Assembly: GCF_037893015.1 (NCBI RefSeq)
Contig: NC_133665.1
Coordinates: 100,947,637-101,011,636 of the forward strand
Length of the DNA stretch: 64,000 bases
Source: Macrotis lagotis
Taxonomy: Eukaryota; Chordata; Mammalia; Peramelemorphia; Peramelidae
Reading direction: 5' to 3'
In this document: in pieces, positions 1 through 12,400 of the stretch
How the letters are laid out: each line of letters opens with the position of its first letter
Position numbering within the stretch: position 1 is the stretch's first letter
Position numbers and translations under genes: made by a program
The notes under the pieces: model-generated
What the model saw: only the letters and a program-made list of their open reading frames with translations
Databases searched by the model: none
Told to the model about the DNA's origin: nothing

Positions 1-892
1 CTTTAGCCTTCTGAGGGTTGGATGCAAGACAAAGTTTTTAAGGCTCCTTTCCTCTGGGAAGTGGTTTGTTTCCCCCCACTACTAGATAGTGGGCTGGGGG
101 CAACTTTCAAATTCTTTTAGGAAGGAGCTTTCCCAAGCCAGGCCTGCCTTATGATCTAGTAATAGTTAATTCAATCCAACCTAACAAACATGAAGTACTT
201 ACCATATGTAAAGCAGTAGGATTATGCTAGTCTGTCCTATATGGAAACTCTAAATACTAAATACTGTGATCTTGTTTGTTTGGTGCAGATTATAGCTTAT
301 TCATTTCTGCTCAACTGTGAGACTTTTGACCATGTCTTCCCCTTTACATCATAATTCATTCTATGTGCTGGGACTCCAGACATTATTTGGATGCCAGTGG
401 GGAACAGCTCACTTGTCAGCCCTCATTTCTGGCCATGTGACTAACCCATCTAACTTTGATACATTTCCTAAATGACATTATTTACAACTTTTTTTCCCCT
501 TTGAAGTTCTTCATTAGTCACATGGTACATACAAGGTCCTCTGTGTGAAACTTAATTTCAGTTCTTCAGAAAGTGCTACATTCTGCCCCTGGCTGTCAAA
601 TAAGAACACATGTAGGATGCTGGTTTTTGAAAGATGTGCTTCTCTCACAAAGGCAAGTTTGAAATCATTAAGATGACAAGTAACTCTTCCTCCTCTGTTA
701 AACTCTAGGCCCAATATTGCTGTCCATCGTCATTATTACCTGTGTCAAGTTTACATGCAAATAGCTAAGAGGTAGTTTGTGCAAATGCATATCATCTATA
801 TGGACTGTCCTGGTGCAACCAGTCATCATCCAGAAGCAGCATCCCCACACCCACAGTGAATCACTCCTGACTACCTTTGATGTTTTTGGCCT
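1..892. other. JMJD4 intron 5 or flank, no gene seen
   Basis: This is AT-rich sequence without splice-compatible JMJD4 coding. 155-225 vaguely resembles an L2 3' tail. A 66-codon open frame at 514-714 (minus) has no recognisable motif and is likely chance. Confidence 0.5.
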
Positions 893-1192
893 TTGTTCTC
901 AAAGAGGACAATAACATCAGGGAAGTAATGTCATCACAAGCATGTGAATTGGATTTGAGTGAGGGGAATGCTGTGCCAAGTCACTAGGCTCACTTTCTCC
1001 TCCATAGTCACCAGGGTCCAGTGGTCAGATATGAATCAGGATGATTGGAGATGACCCTGGATGTGAGGAAATCGGGGTTAAGTAACTGCTCAAGGTCACT
1101 CAGTTAAGTGTCAAGGATCTGAGGCTGGATTCAAACTCTCAGCCTCCTGACTCCTAAGGTCAGTATTCTATCCAGTGCCACCAACCTGCCCT
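893..1192 (-). repeat. long-form marsupial CORE-SINE
   Basis: This roughly 300 bp element reads ATCAGGGAAGTAATG...CTCACTTTCTCCTCC...CCAGTGGTCAGATATGAATCAGGA...CCCTGGATGTGAGG and then the usual antisense SINE body. The same unit recurs at 14800-15030 and 15615-15783. It abuts the RTE fragment. Confidence 0.75.
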
Positions 1193-1194
1193 TG

Positions 1195-2760
1195 GATTGC
1201 TTTTAGTCATTGTAGTGGATGTCTATGGTGACTGAGGTTTGTGAGCAGAGCTTATTTCTGCTATTGTGTCATTCAAAGTATCTTAAATAATTTTTACCAT
1301 GGGAATGGGAGATGTTTTGCTGGAAGAGGTGTTTACTACTTAAATCAAATGCTTTTTCACGATCAACAAAGAAAGCACAGTAGGATCTTGTTTTCTTTAC
1401 ATTTTTCAGTTAAATGGAAAATGAAAAAGATGTGACTCACTCTTAAATATCTCTTCTGAAAGTCTGCTTGTTCCATACTATTACATTTATTAAGGATGCC
1501 CTGTTTGTGCACTGATGACTAACAAAGGTTTTGCATGCTAAAGTAGGCATATGGTTACTGATGTACTCTTTATTGCCATATCTTTGACGTTTCCCTTCCT
1601 CAGATACCTTGTGTATTACTCACTTCCTCAATAGTCTCAATCATGTTACTTCCAGTATGGATCTTCTCAATGTACCCCTGGTCCACTGCTTTTTTGATCT
1701 TTTTTTTTTTTGGTCCCTATCAGCACATTCAGGACCATGAAGTTAAAATTCTAGTGTGATGGCTTCATTGTCATTGATGATTAAGATAGTTATTAATATT
1801 ATTATAGTTATATTTTTATAAATATTATATTTATCTATTTTCCATTTTCTTCTGTTTATTGTCCTTCCAGTTCTGTCTTTAAATGCCTTTGGGTTGCTTA
1901 GCAGATCCTCTAGCTTAGCTTTGTAGCCTGATTTTCTCTATTTCATGAGATAAAATTGCTCATAATCATCTATTATCCCTCATAAAGATTTTACAAAGGA
2001 GCCTTTGGCTACATCAAAGACTCTTCTGGTCTTGTTATGGCAGTTGATTTATATGACTTAAATTTCTGCATAAAGTTACCATAACTGGTATTAGTCATTT
2101 CTGTAAGTTCATTTCCCAACTTTCATTATTAATTGGTTGTTTGAATAGTTCAGAATAAAGTTATTTCAGTGATATGCCACTTTATTTTCTCATTATATCT
2201 TTTTAGTAATTATGATGTTTGCTCTTACAAGTTGGTGGTCAGAAAACTGAGGAATAGTCTCCTCATCAATAGCAAGTCTTTTCCCATCAGGTAAAATATA
2301 AGCAGTTTCATTTTTTGTGATGTTATTTGGTAGCTGCCATTTACAGAGACTACCAATTCTTTTCTCAAAGAGAATGTTCATAATAAAGATGTGAAGATTC
2401 TGAGAAGATTTAAAGTGCTTGGTGTCTTTCAGTCTCATTTTTTCTGAACCATGCTTTCCTCATCAGCCTTGCCTTTTCTCATTTCTGCACCAAAGTCAGA
2501 GTATCAGATTATACCTTGATTCAGAATTTCTATACTCTTCATTCTTTGCAACTGATGTTCATAAGTTATTTTCATGTTTTTTGAAAATACTTTTCTTGAA
2601 TATTGTGATAGAAGATGTCAAACACCCATGAAGTAATGTTTCCTGTGACTTTAGGGTACACGACAAAGCCAGCTCTTTTGTTTTAGAGGAGTGTCTGTGA
2701 GTCATCTTTCCATTTAGCTGCAATTTATCTTCTGGTTACATTCATAGTAGGAATGTCAAT
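1195..2760 (-). mobile_element. RTE-type LINE fragment, decayed
   Basis: On the minus strand two landmarks of the RTE/BovB ORF are readable. One is the end of the endonuclease domain, NETAYILPDG...FSDHQLVRA (about 2221-2330), where SDH is the catalytic motif. The other, about 900 bp downstream, is a reverse-transcriptase motif FVDREKAFD (about 1342-1376). Stops and frameshifts between them show it is dead. It lies in JMJD4 intron 5 in the sense orientation. Confidence 0.7.
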
Positions 2761-3273
2761 ATTGTTATGATTCACTTCCTCTAGCAGTATGCCAACTTGT
2801 CAGACACTGAATGATCTCATCAGAATAGAAGAATCAAATGAAAGTTTATGGACTATCTTTAAAACCATGTGATTCTTAGAACTGCTGGTTACCTTTCCTG
2901 TTAACTAACACTGAAGAAACAAGGGGCTTACAGGAGTGAAGGTCATTTGGTTGTTTCTTTGTGGGACAAAGAATTTGTCACCAAGAGATGAGTCTACTGG
3001 TGAAAAACCATTCCATGCTTAGCTAGGCTAGTTTTCAGAAAGCAGGCTCAAGTCTACTGTCAGAACCCAGAATAAACTTCATATTTCAGGGAAGAGCTTT
3101 GTGGAGGCCTCCATCAATACAAAGATTTGTTGGGGAAAAAACCCCACCACCTTATATGCAGATTCTATCTTATGTAGGGTATCCTTTTTGCAGGAAGTAG
3201 GGAACCCACAATCAGATACTTTCTAGAGCTCTGGTTCCCTCCCTAGCCCAACTCAGGTTTTCAACCATCATAC

Positions 3274-3420
3274 CTGGCAGTGCTGATGCCAATCTTCCAT
3301 AGTGTCCCTCCACTCAAAGATCTCCTGTTGCACAGCATCCAGTTCAGTTTGGAGGAAATGCCACATGGTAGCTACATTACAGCCATTCAACCAGTTGTGA
3401 TTAATGGAGATGGTATCATC
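3274..3420 (-). CDS. JMJD4: JMJD4 coding exon 5
   Basis: This exon of 147 nt (49 codons, phase 0 at both ends) runs from DDTISINHNWLNG to EDWHQHCQ, residues 277-325. The acceptor is CTCTTTCAG|GATGAT and the donor is TGCCAG|GTATGA. Reading through the donor gives one valine and then TGA, so an unspliced transcript would stop at once. The expected next coding stretch, which in the family starts immediately after HCQ, is not present to the left in this window. Confidence 0.93.
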
Positions 3421-6400
3421 CTGAAAGAGTGATTCATATGGAATTGGGTTAAAATGAGTATCCAGAGGTTATCAAAGGGTGACATTCTGACAGAGTTAGC
3501 AAATGCTGATGATATTTAGTCACCAGTTGACAGATCCCAAAGATAGATTCTCAAGTTTCATTTTTTAAAGATAAGGAAAAGAAGCCAAGGACAGTAGTGT
3601 TTGCAGCCCTTGCTGCTGAGGAGGCTGAGGATAGCAGTGCTTGTAGCCTCTGCTGCCGAGGAGGTCAAGGGAGATCTAGTTGGGGACTGTGAGCTGAAAT
3701 GGGGGAAGCCATATCAGATATTAAGTCTGGTGCCAAGATAGTGAGTCCCAGGTATGAAGGGATATCATGCTGTTATAGGAGGGGCGAACCAGTCTGGGTC
3801 AGAACATATTAAATCTTCAATCATATTGGGACTGCTCCTGGGTGTCTGAGCTACTTCCACCTTGGGTGAAATAAGATCATGTCTCAAGAGAAACAAAGAA
3901 ATGGTAGAGAGGCCCAAATTGCCCTCTCATTAGCCTTTTACAAGTCCTGTGAAAATGTAGGGCAGTTAGGTGGTGCAGTGGATAGAGAACTGGCCCTGGA
4001 AGTCAGGAGGACCTGAGTTCAATGATTGCCTAGCTGTGAGACCTTGGGCAAGTCATTCAATCCCATTGTCTTAAATAAAACTTAAAAAAAAAAAGAAAAT
4101 GTAAAGACCCCTGAGAGAGGTATTAACAGCTAACAACTATCAGTTAACTTGGTAGAGAACCAGGACTAGAGGTAGACTTTGAACTCGGGTCCTTTTAGGT
4201 TCTAAGCCCAATGCTATTAACTATATCCCACTTAACTAAAATCTGCTTCTGCAATTTCTATCCACTGCTACTAGTTGTGTCCTTTGAGGGCATACAGAAC
4301 AAGTCTAAATCTTGTTCTACATGAGAGTCCTTCCAGTACTTGATGAATGTTATGATATCATGAAACCCTTTCTTCCCTTCTCCAGGCTAAACATTCCCAA
4401 TCCCTTCAATTAATACACGATGAGACACAATCTTGAGGCCTTTCCTCATCGTGTTACCCTCTTCTGGATATTCTTTGGTTTATAAATATCTTTGCTAAAA
4501 TATGACCATAAAGACTGAATACAACACATTCATATTTACGCAGGGCAGTGTACAATGGGATTATCATTTCTTTCCTTCTGTTCCAAACAACTAAGTGGTA
4601 CAAGCAGACAGAGTGCTGGGCTTAAAGTCAGGAAAACCTGATTTCAAGGATCACTAGCTGTGATCCTGGGCAAGTCACTTAGCCCTCTTTTATTTCAGTT
4701 TCCTCATGTATAAAATAAGCTGGAGAAGAAATGATAAGCCATTCTGGGATCACAAGAAGTCAAATATGACTGAAAATGGCTGAACAACCAGAGATAAAGT
4801 TGTCCAAAAACTCAGTGGCTTCTGTGGTTGTTAGGCCACACTGCTGATTAATGTTGAGCTTGCAATCCACTAAGTTCCCTTCCCTCACACACCACTATGC
4901 AAAAAATAAAAAAAAACAGTTGCTATATACAGATACTGAATTTGAAGCTGACTTCTTGAAACTCAAGGAAAATTATTTATTTCTATGAAAATTTCATCTT
5001 ACCAATGTTTTGATGACATTTAGGTCTATTAGAGTATTCTATGAGTTCTCTATAATCTTTTCTTCCTTTTCCAGATGTTCAGCTACCAAGCACTGGCTAA
5101 AGTTTTAGGATTTTGGCAGGAAATGAAGTTAACTTTAACTGGTCAATGGTTTGCAGATTCCACTTTCTCTTAAATAAGACAGCACATTAGACTTTTTCCT
5201 AGGGTGTTCCAAAGATGGATGATGGAGATTATATTATACAAGCACATCTATCTGTTTTTTCAGTACTCTGGAATGTATTTTGTTTAGGTCTGATGACTTA
5301 GAATTCAAGTCCTTTAAGAAGTCCTTTATTATAATTTTCCAATTTGGCTTTTATTTCTCCTGTTACTTTTAGGCTATCTTTTCTAAAGTTTCCCTTGATA
5401 TAGAAAACAGAAGCAAATTAAGTAGTTAAGTAGTTGTATCTGTTTTTTATTATGTTGTTCTTTTCCTTATGTTATCCTTTCCTTTCATATTTTTTTTAAA
5501 TCCTTTTTTATGGTTCTTAGCTTTTCTAAACAATCTCAGTTCACTTTAAGCTTTACTTATTTTAAGCCTTTGCCATGGTTTTAGATTTCTTCTCCTATTT
5601 GCCTTGGCATCAGTCTTCTGAATACACAGCTATTAAAAAAATTTTTCTCTATGGATTTGTTAGTTCACATTGTTCTCTTCAAACTATCACCCTTATTGGA
5701 ATTGTTCTCTTTGTGACTTTAGGCCATTATTAAAAACTTCCTAAATCTCCTGGGTTGACTTTCCCCATAGAATTTTAATAGAAGTCAGATAAGTGCCTTT
5801 ATTTAAAAACTATCCTTTTAACTGTTGCATGAAAGGAGGACACACATATCTCTGTATCTTTGTTGTCACTTCTGTTTTCCATAAATTGTATTCTTCTTTG
5901 CCTAGGAAGATGTTGTCTAATTGTTGCTGAAGCTGGCCCAAGTTCATGCTCTTGCCTTAGCCTGGTTTTTAGGACATGATGCCTCAATCTAGGCATTATG
6001 AAAAGTTTGGACCGAACTGATACTGTGACACTTTATTATGTAGTCTTTTCTTCCTGTTTGCTGATGTTTTTAAGATATCTTGATTCACTGAATGGTAACT
6101 CAATGAAACTTTATGAAGTTCGCCCCAATTACTTTTAATCATTTCATAAAGCTCTAAGAAAATCTTACCTGCTAATTTATATAGTGATTTTATTTCATGA
6201 AAAAAATATACTATTTATCCTAAGAACCCTTTAAAATCCAGTCTTGCTAAAAATGTGGTACATGCTAGACCATGCCTGGCTTTCCTTTCCTTATCTGTCA
6301 TGAACTCTAAGATGGAAATGTCACTGTTTGTTCCGTCTCTGCGATCAAAAGTTCCTTCTTGTTGATGAGAATCACAGCCAGAGTAGTGCTTTTTCCATTT

Positions 6401-9400
6401 TTTGAAGCATAAAATTGTCATTGAGCAATCTAATAAATCATAAGTAGTTCTGCTTTTGACTGAGAGCTCCAGCAGATGTCTGGATAGCTTAAGTCTCTTT
6501 TCTCTACTATATATCATGCTTTTCTGTGCCCATATCATGTTTCTATGCTTGATCTCATTTAGCTAGTTCTTCCTTCTGTCCACGTGGTCAATAGTGTACT
6601 ACCATGACAATTCATTCAAATGTTCTCTACCAGGTTCCCTCCTGGTTCCTATATATCTTTATGTGATAATATCTTCAAATATGATGATTCTCAGTTCTTA
6701 CCTTTAAACTCTTTCTTTTGGATAAAACAAACCATTTTGGGTCCACATTTCACCCCTAGGTGCTAGCCTATCATGTCCTGGCTAAATTTATAAGCTCACT
6801 GTTGCCTCATAATATTAGGATCTTTCATTTACCTTCCCTACCTCTCTTTTCTTTTTTAGGATTTTGCAAGGCAAATGGAGTTAAGTGGCTTGCCCAAGGC
6901 CACACAGCTAGGTAATTATTAAGTGTCTGAGACTGGATTTGAACCCAGGTACTCCTGACTCCAGGGCTGGTGCTTTATCTACTGCGCCACCTAGCTGCCC
7001 TCTACCTCTCTTTTCTAACCTATTCTGTCTATAGGCATCCATGGTCATGGCTCTTACTGATGGCTTCTTTGATTTTTCTCTCCTAGAAATTTCTTAGTTT
7101 CTCTACTGCTATTCTACCTACATTGTGGTTTCTCTCATTGGTAGTTAACTAGGTATATATACTCAAACGATTTTTCCCTACCCACCTTTCCTTTTCAGTT
7201 TAAAGGCTGTGAGTCTTACCAGCTCTTCTTAGATATGCTCCAACCCTAGTCTGTCATCCCTGTTCCTGAATATATGAAACTGCTTCATTCTTTCCAAGTA
7301 TAACTTTTCTCCCCAACTTAACTGTGAGTTCCTGGGGGGCTGGTACAATGCCTTTTATTTCTTTGTTTCCCTGCTGTCTAGCACAGGGAACTATTGACTG
7401 TTGCTTAAGATGCAAGACAAGTCAGCTTCTTTACTCCTTAGTTCCTTATTTGCAAAATGAAGGGGTTGAGGTCACTGGCCTCTAAGGTCTCTTCCTTATC
7501 TAAATCGTAAGTTCTATGATCCTATGAAATTTAACATCAAATGTAAATGGGAAAAAATAAAATGTTACTCAAAAATAAAAAATATAAAATAAAAAATAAA
7601 ATGTTACTCAAAGAAAAATATTTTAAAGAATGAAACTCATATGGAGGATTTACATGCAAGGTATTTTGCAAATGGATTTATGTGTTACATGCAAGGCATT
7701 TTGCAAATAGAATTTATGTTTTTGAGGTTCTAAAAGCATTTTTTGTATATTATCTCTTCATCTGATCCTTACATAAGCTTTTGAGGTAGGTATAGGACTA
7801 TAGGCATTGCTATTCCCATATCAAGGGTGAATCTGAACCCAAGTCCATCTGTCTCTTAAGTTAAATGAACAAAACCCATTCACTCTCTTAGCCTAAATTT
7901 AACTCAGTGAACATCTATTAAACACAACTATGTAGACCCATCTTTAAATAATTCGAAATGATAGTATATCATATTTCTATGGCATTCCAAGTTTCACAAA
8001 AGTCATGTTTGGTTCCTTCTCAAACTCTGTAAAATAGGCAGTGCAGGTATGATTGACCCTATTTTTAAAGTGCGTAAAGTGAGATTCAGAAGGATTAAGT
8101 ACCTTGCCCACAGTCACACACTAGTAAGTACTGAAGCTCTATAGGGAATAGAACATACACATAATCATAGCAGCTCACATCTAAAGAGTGATTACAATAC
8201 GCCAGTCACTACACTAAGCAAACTTAGGAGGTAGGGGCTATTATTAACCTCATTTTACATTTGAGGAAATCGAGGCAAACAGGGGTGACATAGGGTCACA
8301 AAGCTAATTAATGGCTGAGGTCAAATTTGAACTTGGATCTTCCTTATGCCAGGCTCAGTGTTAAGACTGAATGTCATAAGTGCAAAAGAGAAGTTCAGAC
8401 AAAGTGTTACAAAAAATCTAGGGGAGAAGAGATCATTTTTAATATGAAGAGAGAGATTAACTGAGAAGGTGGAGCCCTGAAGTTTCATGGATCTTACCAG
8501 ATTATAAACTTGATGGTGCCATCCACTGGGGACAAAGATCATCTCCCCTGCCTCCTGGATGATTTCAATAGGAGGACAGCATCTGGGGTATTTTGGATAT
8601 ACTTTGATGTCAAGGAGGGCAGAGGAAGTGATATCATAGGGCAGGTTCCCGTGATAATCTCGCAGGCTCTCTTCTTGCCCTGGAGGGTAGAGTAGCCATC
8701 TCTTCCTTCCACAGATATTGACAGACCAGCTATAAGAGCGGAAGACATCTGCATGGAATGGGGTCCTGTGGAGTGAGACAATGAGTTGCACAATAATTTT
8801 ATTTAGTAAAAAAAAATTTCTGGGGCAAGCCACTTAACCCCATTGCCTTGCAAAAACGCTAAAAAAAAAACTTCCTGTGACATAAAACATGGAAAGTTTA
8901 GCCATGTATTTCATATCCATAAAACCTTAACCAATCTTCCTATCATATGTGTCAAGGACATATTGATGATGCTTCAAAATCTGTGAAGATTAGTAGAAGA
9001 AAAAGACCTAGACATGAGTTGTGTGTCTGATACTAGCTGTGTGATCTTGAACAAGTCACATGTCTTGATTTGCAGTTTCCTCACCTGAAAGATGAGGCTG
9101 ATACACTCTCTTGCAGAGCAGTTTGTGAGAAAAGTACTTTGTAACCTGTTATCAGTAGCCTGATTAAAAAAACCTCTCATTTACTGGTACAATTGTTACT
9201 TGTCTGATGCTTTCAGTCTTTTATAGCTTCTGCTACCTTCTTAGATCAAGTGATGAAATTTATAATGAGGAACAAATGGGCAAGAATAATGAAAGTATTA
9301 TGGGGCAAAGAAGAAATTTGTATTATTGGATCTCAAATTATGTTATAATGGGAATATATATATAGTGGCTTTTAATTAAAATTATCTGATACTGCATTGA

Positions 9401-12400
9401 AAAAAATCCCAGAAAAATAAATTAATGGGTTAGTAGAGAAAAGAACAGACCTAACACATTTAGTCTTTAGATCCAACTTGAAGTAATTGATAGATGGGTG
9501 AATCCCAAACTGAGGTTAGGTATGTTCTGAAGAGTAGAGACCACTCTTATCTGGACTCTGGAAAGGAAGAAATACAGTGACTGTCTGTCACAGATGAGAG
9601 GGATACAATAGTCAAGTTTAGGTCTGAAGAAATTTCAGTAGAGATTAGCTATATCAATTTAGGCCCACCAAATCTGGGGTAAATTTTTTTCATATGAACT
9701 TGTAAGGTTAATTGTGAAATATTTTCTGAATTTGCATATAACTATAGGTTCTGCTTTTCCTTTTTTTTAGGTTTTTTTCCCCCCCAAGACAATGGAGTTA
9801 AGTGACTTGCCCAAGGCCACACAGCTAAGTAATTAAGTGTCTGAGCCCGGATTTGAGCTCAGGTCTCCTGACTCCAGGGCTGGTGCTCTATCCACTGTGC
9901 CACCTAGCTGCCCCTGCTTTTTCTTTTTAATATCCTCCCAAACCCATTCTTATAGATTTAAATGGGAATGAGAGGAGAAAAAAAAGAAAGTGGATACTAA
10001 AAAAATAAAACCTATACTGTACAATGGTAGCAATATTAGTAATAAAGGGTGGAGGGAAAGTAGATAGATATAGGATATGCTCTAACTTTGGACTCAGGAA
10101 ATCATAATAGCTTAAGTTAGAGGTCAGGAATAAGGGAATTTTAGTAAACGAGTACAAGGTGATGAAGCTCAACCTAAAGAGATGATCTTTGGGCTGTCTG
10201 TGAGAGGAGAAGTTGGGGGGGGGGGTTCCAAGGACCTACAGAACAATGATTCCTAAAGGATAAGAACCAGATCCTTTAGAGACCAGCAAGGAAGGATGCT
10301 TAGGATTTAGGTAAAGCAGAAGCCTAGATAAGACACACCAGAAAAGAGAGAGGAAATGGCAAATTATGTGAGCAGAGGCACTGAGGCAAGAAATCTAAGG
10401 TATATTCAAAGGGCAGTCAGCCTAGAGTGACTGGCATTTACATTAGGGATCATATTATATAAGACAGTAAAATGTTGATATAAAGAATAAAGAATTTATT
10501 TTGCAGGTATGAGGAAGCCATGGAAGCTTATTAATGAAGAGAGTGATGATAAAAAGTAGTGGTTTAGGAAAAATAACTGACTTATCTGATACCTCCCCAG
10601 AACACTGAATTGATCTCAGGTTATAAAGGCTATCCCAGCAGACCCCAGACTCTAGCTAAAGTGCTGACATGTTGGAAAGACCTGGACTGTAGTCTTGGAG
10701 TCAGATTGTATCTGCTTTATGAGGATCAAACTAGCAAAATATCAAAAGGCTCATCACCATTATATTAGTCACTGTGGTCTGGGCAACTCATGACACTGGT
10801 AGAGGCAATGCAGAATAGGTTGTCTGAAGCACCCCCACAGAACTAAAGATACCCTGCGGGCCCACAGCACCAAGAAAGTCTCAAACATTGCTTTACCATG
10901 ATCCTTTTGGCCCCATGTAAACGAAACGATAATCATCCACAGCTAGTTCATCCCAATACTCGTTTAGCCAATCAGATGAGAAATACACAGGTGTGGTATA
11001 TACATGGTCATGTGGGAAACTCCTTAAAAGAGAAAAGAAAGGGTGTTGAAAACACGGTGAGGAGGTTGCATCATGCAGTTCTGCAAGTCCAGGGTCCATC
11101 TTCTTTACTGGGATAAATTTTCCTAAATGCAGCTTTCCTTGATCCCTTATTTTTTCTCATGTCCCAGATCCAATTAGTTACCAAGTCTTGTTGAGCAGCC
11201 TCAATAACAACTCTTACACATCCACTCATACAGACACTACTCCAGTTATCCCCTCTCACTAGGAGTCTTAGGATGCCTCCAGGCTCACCTTTCTACAAAT
11301 AAATTTCCTGTCAGCTGTCCAACTGGGATTTCTACAGCACAGACCATGTCTGACCATGTTACTTCCTTGCTCAATGAGTTCTAATGGTTCCCTACTGCTA
11401 TGAGGAATCAACTCTTGGTTGGCACTAAAAGTCTTCCTAAGCGGATTACATTTTGCTCTTGTGATACCAATACAGATCAATACCTTCTGTGCAAAGAAAG
11501 CATTATGAAAGCTGCCTTGAACACTGAGAGGCTAAGCTTCTAAGGTTACACAGTCAGGAAGTGTTAGTAGGACTTGAACCCAGGTCATAGGGGTTCTGAG
11601 ATTGTCTCTACATCATGCTGCTTTCTTGCACACAGCTGGTGCTTAATAAATGCTTATTGACTGTAGCTACCAATTGTAACTTTCTGTTGGGAAGAACCAG
11701 TTGACTCAGGCATGACTGGAGTCTTCCAATATACATTTGTTTATTCACGGAGGGCAATATGGTAAGAGTGAAAAGAACAGTGAATACTCAGAAAATCTAG
11801 ATTCTAGTCCTAACTTGGCAATGAGTTATGCAAAGCTAGAGAAGTATCTTGGTTTTCTTATATGCAAAATGAGTTGATGTGTAGATGGCCTCTAAGGTCC
11901 CCTCTCATGATACCATTTTGTAACTCTGAATCAAGATTATTTCTACAGAACATTTTGCAAAAAAAAAAGTCATATTACGTAGACTAGTATGTAATAAGAA
12001 TCTAGACAAAGTCAATATAGACATAATCCCAAGGGAAGAAATAACTGAAAGACAGTGTGAAGGGCAGTTGGAAAGGGACAGTGGGGAGCAAGGAGTATGC
12101 CCAGTTGTTCATTTTTTCCTTTCAATATTCAATGGTCAAGTAAAGGCTGATTTGAATATAATTGCGTATACAACACTTAATAAGTATTATAATTTAAAGT
12201 GATATATTCTATTATATATGCTTGGCACACAAGGTTAAAATGATTATCTGGATTTTTTTTAATATTTCTGTAGAAAATCACTATTTGTTAGCATTCTTTT
12301 GCTCAAAAATCCAATGGCTCCCCAATGCAAAGAGTAATTATACTAATTTTAGCTTGCAACTAAGAGTCAACAACACCTGGTCTTAATCCACTTACTCCAT

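Noticed and set aside
8321..8833. A 170-codon single ORF on the minus strand
   Set aside because: Its middle is JMJD4 exon 4; the ends run into introns beyond valid splice sites, so it is not a separate gene.
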